This document shows, piece by piece, positions 57,107 through 64,000 of a DNA stretch of 64,000 nucleotides. The translations under genes and the position numbers were made by a program. The notes beneath the pieces are model-generated. The model worked only from the letters and a program-made list of their open reading frames with translations, had not been told where the DNA came from and made no database searches. The first letter of the stretch is position 1, and every line of letters begins with the position of its first letter. This DNA is from an uncultured Myxococcales bacterium. Its GTDB lineage: Bacteria; Myxococcota_A; UBA9042. The stretch lies in assembly GCA_903840165.1 (NCBI GenBank), contig CAIMEY010000029.1, positions 62,001 through 126,000 of the forward strand, read 5' to 3'.

Positions 57107-58081
57107 ATGGTTGTTGGTTCAGACACAGAGGATGGGCGGCCGGATCTGGCCGGACAGGTTCAAGCGCTTGAGTCTGCACAACAGCTTCAATTAACTGAAC
57201 TTTCGCGCCAGTGCATCACGCTGGCTCTGCGGGCGAGTGACTTGGCCAGCTTTGGTCTGGCGCTCACCGGTCCTCCAGAGACAGCCAAACAAGAACCTGA
57301 AATAAATACGGAATCTGTCGTAGCGCTGGCGCAAGAACTGGCAAGAGCCTTGCGTAGCTTGCAAGCCGAGGCCGAGACACAACGACAGGCTTGGTTGACC
57401 ACGCGCCTGCACCAGCTGGCGGAGGAGAGAACGGCGCTGACGCATTTTGCAGGCCAACTGCTTATGGCGGAAGAGAATTTGGAGTTGCAACGCCGGGCTT
57501 GGCTGCTTCAACCCGGGCTCCCTGGTGCGCCGATGGACCTGCCTCAAAGGTTACCGCTGCTGCCTGTCCCTCCGAGCCATCGGCATTTTGGTCAAACAAC
57601 ACATGGGGTTGCGGCACCGGTCTGCGCATCAACACCTGCCTCGGCGATTACGCGACGCCTCGGTTCCACGCTGCCCAGCATCGGCCCGACAACTGCAGCG
57701 ACAGAGTCGACAACGCGAACGCCAACGGTCCCCAGTATTCGCCCCGTGCACATGGTCGGTGCGGAACAGGAGCCGGCGCCCAAAAGGGATTCTCACGCCG
57801 TGATGCCGCGCGCGGCGACCGATCCGCGCCACGCTGAGACCATGACCATGTCCCCCGATGAGGCAGAGCATTTCGACGCGGCCGCACGCCCAAAGCCCTT
57901 TGGTCCGCCGCGTCGAGGCCGAGCGTTGCCTGCCCCAGTGGTCGTTCCGCCTGCAAAAAAGCCGAGTTCCACGCGCATTGAAGCCGTGACCGTGCTGGCG
58001 ACGACCACGCCGTTGCCCATGGACAGCGCTCCGCCGGCCATTCCGCCGCCTCCTCCCGGTCCGGCACCGCAAAAGCACTAG
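57107..58081 (+). CDS. hypothetical coiled-coil protein with Pro-rich C-terminus
   Basis: starts 3 nt after the preceding stop; helical N-terminus, Pro-rich tail. Confidence 0.55.
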   Translation: MVVGSDTEDGRPDLAGQVQALESAQQLQLTELSRQCITLALRASDLASFGLALTGPPETAKQEPEINTESVVALAQELARALRSLQAEAETQRQAWLTTRLHQLAEERTALTHFAGQLLMAEENLELQRRAWLLQPGLPGAPMDLPQRLPLLPVPPSHRHFGQTTHGVAAPVCASTPASAITRRLGSTLPSIGPTTAATESTTRTPTVPSIRPVHMVGAEQEPAPKRDSHAVMPRAATDPRHAETMTMSPDEAEHFDAAARPKPFGPPRRGRALPAPVVVPPAKKPSSTRIEAVTVLATTTPLPMDSAPPAIPPPPPGPAPQKH

Positions 58082-58319
58082 GCAATTCACAATCCCCGCG
58101 ATTTGGCGTCCTATTGGCCGCAAGCTGCCTCGCCCCACAATGCACGGGCGCTGGGCGATTCGGGAATAACAGCAACGGCCAGCGGTTTGACGAGCAGGGC
58201 CCTCCCGACTACGCTGCCACGGGTAGAAGCCGCGGCTGCGCCCAGGGCTTAGGCAATTGCGGCCACGTGGGCACCGCATCGCCGCGCAAGACGTGCCCAG
58301 ATACCTGCACCTGGAAGTG

Positions 58320-58811
58320 ATGATGTTGATGCGACTTTTCTCGAAGCTGCTGCCAAGTCTCCTGATGCTGACCCTGCTAATGGGCTGCGGGCCCGGTTAC
58401 CTAGACCTGGACAAGAAGGTTGAGGCGACCGAAGAAAATAAGCAGGTTTTCGAGGTATTGAAAGCGTATCACGCCGCCATTGAGGAAAAGGACATCGAGT
58501 CGATCAAGGCACTGGTGTCACCGCGCTACCATGAGAATGCCGGTACGACCGACAACCCCGCGGATGATTACGGCTTTGACAAGTTGGCGCAGCGGATGAC
58601 CATGCTGCGCGACAACGTCAAGAAGGTTCAACTGCGCTTAAAGCTTCGCGAAATCGACATCAAGGGCGACGTGGCGACCGTCGAATACGAGTTCGTCGGC
58701 CGGGTGCTGGTGACCGAGGGAGGCGTCGACAGCTACAAGTCTTGGGACGACTTCAACCAAATGCGAATGGCCCGGGAAGAGGGTAAGTGGAAGATTGTCG
58801 GAGGGTTATAG
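58320..58811 (+). CDS. small lipoprotein, NTF2/SnoaL-like
   Basis: LLMGCGPGY lipobox; EVLKAYHAAIEEKDIESIKALVSPRYHENAG...VEYEFVGRVLV...KWKIVGGL. Confidence 0.7.
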   Translation: MMLMRLFSKLLPSLLMLTLLMGCGPGYLDLDKKVEATEENKQVFEVLKAYHAAIEEKDIESIKALVSPRYHENAGTTDNPADDYGFDKLAQRMTMLRDNVKKVQLRLKLREIDIKGDVATVEYEFVGRVLVTEGGVDSYKSWDDFNQMRMAREEGKWKIVGGL

Positions 58812-58884
58812 CCCCCGCCAGCGACCAAGGCGCGCGCCTTACGCCGTCCGCCGGCCAGATTCGGGCAAATGACCGCGGCCGGGG

Positions 58885-61800
58885 ATGCCGATAGCCATGG
58901 CCAACTTCTCAAAACTACATGCTATGCTCCTGTTGCTGCCTGCGGCTCTACTGGCCCAGAATTCGGCGTTCGCCCTTCCGACCGGCGACCAAGAGTCCGC
59001 TCTGGCACGCGAGACGGCCGACTTCATCCTGCACGGTCAGACCCAGGCAGCGCTGCAGCGATTTACGGCCTACGCTCAGGCACATGGCCCTGCTGGCGTG
59101 TCGGCTGAGGTGACGTTGACCCAAACGTCCTGGCACCCGCAGGAAGCGGTGCTGCTGGCCGAGGCGCTCGCTGCCAGCGGTCAATATACGCAAGCCCGCC
59201 AAATTCTTGAGCCTATCGCCTTGGCGCGCGGGGTAGCTTTGCCGGTGGCGCTCGCGTATGTGAGCCTGCAAAAGGCTTGTAGTACACTCAATGAACGCCT
59301 GAAAAGTGTTCAGAAAATAGTCGCCAATGCCACCGCTTCGGGCCAAGGCTCCGAACCTCGCCTTCTGGTCGCCCTGGGCGAGGCCCTGATCGAGGCTGGC
59401 AAGAACGTAGAAGCCCGCAGAATCTTGGACCCATTGGCAGATCGCTATGAAGCGGAGGCTTTCCATGAGCCGCTGGACCTCGTGGCTGTCGCTGATTCTC
59501 TGGCGGACAATGGCTATGTCCGTGATGCGGCAAAGGTTTACCAGCAAGCTGCGCAGGCGGCCGCCGAACCGGAGGAGCAGGTTGTGGTCGAGTTGCACTA
59601 TGCGCAACTGCTTATGACGAAAAACAATTGGCGCGATGCTGATACCGCCCTGGGCAAAGTGTTGGCGATCAATCCGCACCATGGGCAGGCCATTGCCGCA
59701 ATGGCGCAGATCGACGTGCAAAGTGACCACGACATCGCCAAGGCGCGAGGACGCGTGGATGCGGCCCTGCGGGACAACCCCAATCACTTAGAATTGTTGA
59801 CGGTCCGCGCAGAGATCGCCATGCATGATGAGGATTTTCCCGCCGCCTACGGCTACTTGCAGCGGGCCCAGGCGGTCCGGAGCGATGCCCAGGAGGTGCT
59901 TTGGGACCTGGGCGCGCTGGCACAACTCACTGATAACCAATCGCTTTGGCAGCAAGTGGTCAAGCAGTCTCTGCCAGGCGACGGGCGTTTGTGGCTAACG
60001 GCGGCGACGTGGCTCGAGCAGAACCATCGCTACCGCGAGGTGATGATTCTGCTGCGCCAAGCGCTGGCCCGCCAGCCCGATTTAGCCAGGGCGCACGCGG
60101 CGTTGGGCTTCTCGTATGCGCGCGTGGCCGACGACGTGCAGGCCCGCAAGGAGTTCGATGTCGCCGAGCGCAGTGATCCTTTCCACGTGCCGACGCACAA
60201 TCAGCTCGACGTGCTGTACGACGGTGTGCTCAAGCAAATGGTTATTTTGCAAGGAAAAAACGTCAACCTGCGCATTCACCGCAAGGACCGCAAGGCCCTA
60301 GAACCCACGGTGATGCCCTTCCTGCAGGCGGCGGTGGACGGTTTGAGTCGCAAGTACGGGTTTTCACCCGAAAAACCCCTGCAGGTCGAGATCTTTCCAG
60401 AAGTCGAACAGTTCAGCGTGCGCACGGTCGGGTTGCCCCAGCTCGGGGCCCACGCGGTTTGCTTTGGCCACCTGATTACGTCGCGAAGCCCAATCGAGCA
60501 GCCATTTAACTGGAAAATGGTGCTGCAACATGAACTTAGCCACGTGTACCACATCCAAGCTGCTGATGGTCGGATGCCGCGCTGGCTGACCGAAGGGCTT
60601 GCAATGATGGAGAGTTCCTGGGCCAATCCGCGCTGGCAGATGCACCTGGACCGTCAGGCGTGGCAACGCTGGAAATCCGGGAAGTTGGCGACCATTGAAC
60701 AGTTCAATCTTGCTTTTACCCAGGCCCGCAGTCTGGATGACATCGTGCAGGCGTACTACCAAGCCTCCCTCTTGGTGGAATTCCTTCATCAAACCTATGG
60801 CTTTGACAAGATTCGCACCTTGGTCGCCAGCTATGCCAAGGGGGGCACGACCGATTCGCATCTCCGTGCAATCTTTGGCCAATCGGCCCAGGCGCTGGAC
60901 CAGCAGTTCCTGGCTTGGCTGCCCCAAAGGCTTGGGCGCTACGATCGGGATTTTCGCTTCGATTCTGAGATGTTGACGCGCAAGACACCGGAACCAAGCC
61001 AGGCTGTCACCGGCGAGCCCATTCGCGCGGCTTGGCAGCAAACCGCCGAGGCGTTACGCCACGGACAAGTCGCCGCCGCCCAAGAGTCGCTGCGGGCCCT
61101 GCTGACGCTTGAGCCGAGCGACAACAAAGAACTCTGCAAAGTCAATGCATTACTGATGGATCTGGCGCGGACCACCAAGGATACGGCCCAGGCTGTGCAG
61201 GCGGCCGAACGGCTCATCGCCTTTGCGGGCGGACAGTGCGACGGCAGTTTGCAACGATTTGTCCGGGCTTTGGCGCTTAAGAACCAGGGAAAACTATCTG
61301 AATCTATGGCTGATATTCGCAAGGCGAGCGAGTTCGATCCGGAAGATGGGGGGCCCCAGGCGCTGGTGCTTGAGTTCGCCCAACACGCCCTGACCCAGTG
61401 GCAGGCGCAGGTCAAAGCCGGCAAAACCGTTGTCGATAAGCAGGATTGGCTCGGAGCCTTTGCGCCCGCGCGGTCCTTGCGCGCCGTGGCCCATGCCGTA
61501 GCGAGTGTGGTGAACGCCCAGGCCAATGACCCGCATCCCCCGAAATTGCTGGGGGAAATCGCTTGGGCTGAATGGCAAACGACGCCCAGCCCGGCGGCCG
61601 CAGCTGACCTAGCCTTGGCAGCCGACGCCTTGACGGAAACCGAGCCCGGCCATGGCGATGCGTGGCTGGCCAGTGCGCGCGCCGAAGTAGCGGCAGGAAA
61701 ACCGGAAGTGGCAATTACGTCCTATCGGCTGTCGGCTCAAGCCGCCCAAGGCGCAGCCCAAAGGCGGGTGGCTTGGTGCGAGGCTGAGTCCGCTGCCGCC

Positions 61801-61893
61801 AAGGCCAACCGCCCGGAAGAACAAGCAGAAGCCAAGCGTCATTGCCAAGCGGCGGGCAGTGATTCGCCAGCCCCAACCGGGGATCCTCCGTAG
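58885..61893 (+). CDS. TPR protein with gluzincin (peptidase MA-like) metallopeptidase domain
   Basis: tandem TPRs; HExxH motif in WKMVLQHELSHVYHIQAADGRMPRWLTEGLAMMES; signal peptide. Confidence 0.82.
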   Translation: MPIAMANFSKLHAMLLLLPAALLAQNSAFALPTGDQESALARETADFILHGQTQAALQRFTAYAQAHGPAGVSAEVTLTQTSWHPQEAVLLAEALAASGQYTQARQILEPIALARGVALPVALAYVSLQKACSTLNERLKSVQKIVANATASGQGSEPRLLVALGEALIEAGKNVEARRILDPLADRYEAEAFHEPLDLVAVADSLADNGYVRDAAKVYQQAAQAAAEPEEQVVVELHYAQLLMTKNNWRDADTALGKVLAINPHHGQAIAAMAQIDVQSDHDIAKARGRVDAALRDNPNHLELLTVRAEIAMHDEDFPAAYGYLQRAQAVRSDAQEVLWDLGALAQLTDNQSLWQQVVKQSLPGDGRLWLTAATWLEQNHRYREVMILLRQALARQPDLARAHAALGFSYARVADDVQARKEFDVAERSDPFHVPTHNQLDVLYDGVLKQMVILQGKNVNLRIHRKDRKALEPTVMPFLQAAVDGLSRKYGFSPEKPLQVEIFPEVEQFSVRTVGLPQLGAHAVCFGHLITSRSPIEQPFNWKMVLQHELSHVYHIQAADGRMPRWLTEGLAMMESSWANPRWQMHLDRQAWQRWKSGKLATIEQFNLAFTQARSLDDIVQAYYQASLLVEFLHQTYGFDKIRTLVASYAKGGTTDSHLRAIFGQSAQALDQQFLAWLPQRLGRYDRDFRFDSEMLTRKTPEPSQAVTGEPIRAAWQQTAEALRHGQVAAAQESLRALLTLEPSDNKELCKVNALLMDLARTTKDTAQAVQAAERLIAFAGGQCDGSLQRFVRALALKNQGKLSESMADIRKASEFDPEDGGPQALVLEFAQHALTQWQAQVKAGKTVVDKQDWLGAFAPARSLRAVAHAVASVVNAQANDPHPPKLLGEIAWAEWQTTPSPAAAADLALAADALTETEPGHGDAWLASARAEVAAGKPEVAITSYRLSAQAAQGAAQRRVAWCEAESAAAKANRPEEQAEAKRHCQAAGSDSPAPTGDPP

Positions 61894-61939
61894 AGGCGGG
61901 CCGAGGTGCCGGAAATCTGCGTGCGAAGGATGTGCAACA

Positions 61940-62524
61940 ATGTGCTATGACAAACAAAACGGGCGAACTGCCCAGGACTTTCGCCCCTTCGGCCGTGTAC
62001 GTCTCGCGTCGCGGCTGGCGCTCGGGCTGACGGCCCTTTTGACGCCGCTGCACGCCGGGGCCGCGGAACCCGCGACCATCGAACTCGCTATGGCGGCACA
62101 ACAAGCGGATGCGATTGCGGTTTACCAAGTTGGCGATCCACCGTCGACGGTCATTGCCGTACCCGTACCGGTGCCCAAGGGGCAGGCCGCCGTGCCTGCG
62201 TTCCAGAGGTATGTTCGACATCTTGAACGGAAACAGCTGGTTTGGGGACGGCCACCTCAGAGTCTGCGCGTCGACGAGCCACACTGGCTAGCGCACCTGC
62301 AGGCGCACAAACGCTGCCAACTAGAGAAGATCTGTCACGAATTGGAGGAGATCTCCTACGTCTCGACCTTGGCCCACGAGCCCAAGCCCGGCGATCAAGT
62401 GCTGGTACTCCTGCGCAAGCTGCCTGGCAATCATTGGGAATTACTTGCAGATCGCGCCATGGACTCTGCCGACCGCGTGCCCGAACTCAAGGCCCTGCTG
62501 GCAAAGCGGGGCAAGCACAATTAG
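61940..62524 (+). CDS. exported protein of unknown function
   Basis: signal-like segment RLALGLTALLTPLHAGAAE; globular remainder. Confidence 0.5.
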   Translation: MCYDKQNGRTAQDFRPFGRVRLASRLALGLTALLTPLHAGAAEPATIELAMAAQQADAIAVYQVGDPPSTVIAVPVPVPKGQAAVPAFQRYVRHLERKQLVWGRPPQSLRVDEPHWLAHLQAHKRCQLEKICHELEEISYVSTLAHEPKPGDQVLVLLRKLPGNHWELLADRAMDSADRVPELKALLAKRGKHN

Positions 62525-62575
62525 CCGATCGGTCTGAAGAGCGATGTTCGGAAAAAGCGATTCCTAAACAATCAC

Positions 62576-64000
62576 TTACCAGACACTGCAGGCATGCACC
62601 GGCACCATGGGCGAGCCGACCTTGCATTGAAAAGCAGCTGCAAATTCAGGCAGATCGGCCAGGGGACCGTTGACGCGAAAGCGCGCCGTGCTATGGGGAT
62701 TGGTCTGAACTTGTTGCCTTTCGGCCTCAGGACGCATCGCGCCGCACCAGGCTTGGGCATGAGCGAGGAAGAACTGCTGATCTTCATTGAACCCTTCGGC
62801 GACAATGCGCTGCGCAGCCCCGAGGCGCAGCTTGCGGTAAGCCGCAAAGGCCAGCTTGACGCCGCCGAGGTCGGCAATGTTCTCACCGAGGGTCAGTTGG
62901 CCATTGAGATGCAAGCCTTTTTGCACCTCGTAGCCATCGTACTGTTGGGCGACGCAGGCGGTCTTGGCCTCAAAAGCCGTGCGCGTTGCCGGCTGCCACC
63001 ACTGGCGGAAATTGCCTAAGGCATCGAATTGACTGCCTTCATCATCAAAGCCGTGGGTCAATTCGTGACCGATCACCATGCCAATGGCCCCAAGATTCAC
63101 CGGCAAGTTTGCTTTAGCATTGAAGAAAGGCGGCTGCAGGATGCCGGCAGGAAACACCATGTGGTTCTTGCTGGGGTCGTAGTAAGCGTTGACCGTCGGC
63201 GGCGTCATCAGCCATTGCTCGCGGTCGACGGGCTTGCCCAAGCGCTTGAATTGACGGGACACCTCCGTCTGGAGCCCCTGCAGGAGATTGCGCAGGTGGT
63301 CGGGCCCCGGCACCCAAGCGTAGGTCCGCCACGCCTTGGGACGACCAATGAGGTAGGCCATTTGCTCAGCCTTCTGCGCCGCTTTCTTCTTTGTTTCTGC
63401 ATCCATCCACGTGAGCGATTCCAAATTGCCGACAAAGGCTTGAGCGATGGTCCGCACCATGCGCTCGGCCTCGGATTGGGCCTGCGGCGGGAAGTTGCGC
63501 GCCACGTAGGGCTGGGCAAGAATTTCGCCCAAAACTTGGTCTGTTGTGTCCAGGCAGCGTCGCCAGGGCGCCTTGATTTCCGGCTGACCGGTAATCGCGT
63601 GCTCCAGGGCAAAGGCCTCCTGCTGCCAGGGTTTTCCCAGTTGCGGAGCTAGTTTGCGCAGCACATGCCATCGCAGGTAGTGCTTGAGTTCGGGCAGGGG
63701 CCGTTGCAGCCAAACAGCTGATAATTCCTGAGCAAAGGCCGGAGCTGTGACCGAGAGCTTGGCTTGATCGGAGGCCCCAAGGGCCGCGAACACCGTCTGC
63801 CAGGGAAAGGCCGGCGACTGGGCAAAAAACTCTTTCTCGGTCATGGGGTTATACAGGGCCTTGGGCTCACGCCTCTCGACGCGCGTCTTGCTCGCTTTGG
63901 CCAGCGTCGTCTCCAGGGCAAAGACTTGGGCCGCCGCCTCTTTGGCCTGAGGCGCTGCAAAACCTGACAAAAGCAGCATCCGTTCCATATGTTGCGCGTA
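62576..64000 (-). CDS. M13-family metallopeptidase (neprilysin/PepO-like), N-terminus beyond window edge
   Basis: NAYYDPSKNHMVFPAGILQPPFF, GAIGMVIGHELTHGFDDEGSQFDALGN, ENIADLGGVKLAF; frame open to right edge. Confidence 0.95.
   Translation of the reverse strand, partial: YAQHMERMLLLSGFAAPQAKEAAAQVFALETTLAKASKTRVERREPKALYNPMTEKEFFAQSPAFPWQTVFAALGASDQAKLSVTAPAFAQELSAVWLQRPLPELKHYLRWHVLRKLAPQLGKPWQQEAFALEHAITGQPEIKAPWRRCLDTTDQVLGEILAQPYVARNFPPQAQSEAERMVRTIAQAFVGNLESLTWMDAETKKKAAQKAEQMAYLIGRPKAWRTYAWVPGPDHLRNLLQGLQTEVSRQFKRLGKPVDREQWLMTPPTVNAYYDPSKNHMVFPAGILQPPFFNAKANLPVNLGAIGMVIGHELTHGFDDEGSQFDALGNFRQWWQPATRTAFEAKTACVAQQYDGYEVQKGLHLNGQLTLGENIADLGGVKLAFAAYRKLRLGAAQRIVAEGFNEDQQFFLAHAQAWCGAMRPEAERQQVQTNPHSTARFRVNGPLADLPEFAAAFQCKVGSPMVPVHACSVW

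Overview
The window is chromosomal, GC-rich, and looks like a Myxococcota/deltaproteobacterial-type genome. The taxon is inferred from many Asp/Thr-rich lipoproteins, a MYXO-CTERM-like tail and thrombospondin type-3 repeats. Housekeeping genes recognised: 2-oxoacid dehydrogenase E1beta/E2, an ECF sigma/anti-sigma pair, an RlmK-like methyltransferase, groES-groEL-grpE, gshB, nadC, birA, an M3 oligopeptidase, an RluA-family pseudouridine synthase, pyk, aroQ, efp and an M13 peptidase. These are interspersed with exported, TPR and peptidase-like proteins of unknown function. I found no tRNA, rRNA, CRISPR array, prophage or IS element. The main discovery candidate is at 41655-42365: two same-frame ORFs separated by one TGA (42006-42008) that falls at the first position of a thioredoxin-like CxxC motif (W-U-G-Y-C). 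A bSECIS-like hairpin (42017-42039, apical GGU) follows immediately. The read-through product is an exported lipoprotein selenoprotein that resembles the N-terminal domain of animal selenoprotein P. Its stop overlaps (GTGA) the start of a diheme cytochrome c-rhodanese fusion, suggesting a periplasmic Se/S redox module. Other points of interest: a translationally coupled pair of giant DUF3857/transglutaminase-like proteins in which the second copy appears to have lost its catalytic residues, a pseudo-receiver/acidic/coiled-coil protein reminiscent of FrzS/AglZ, a DUF3800-like protein fused to a long helical region, and a GroEL without a GGM tail in an operon with grpE. All homology calls are from reading the sequence; no database search was run.
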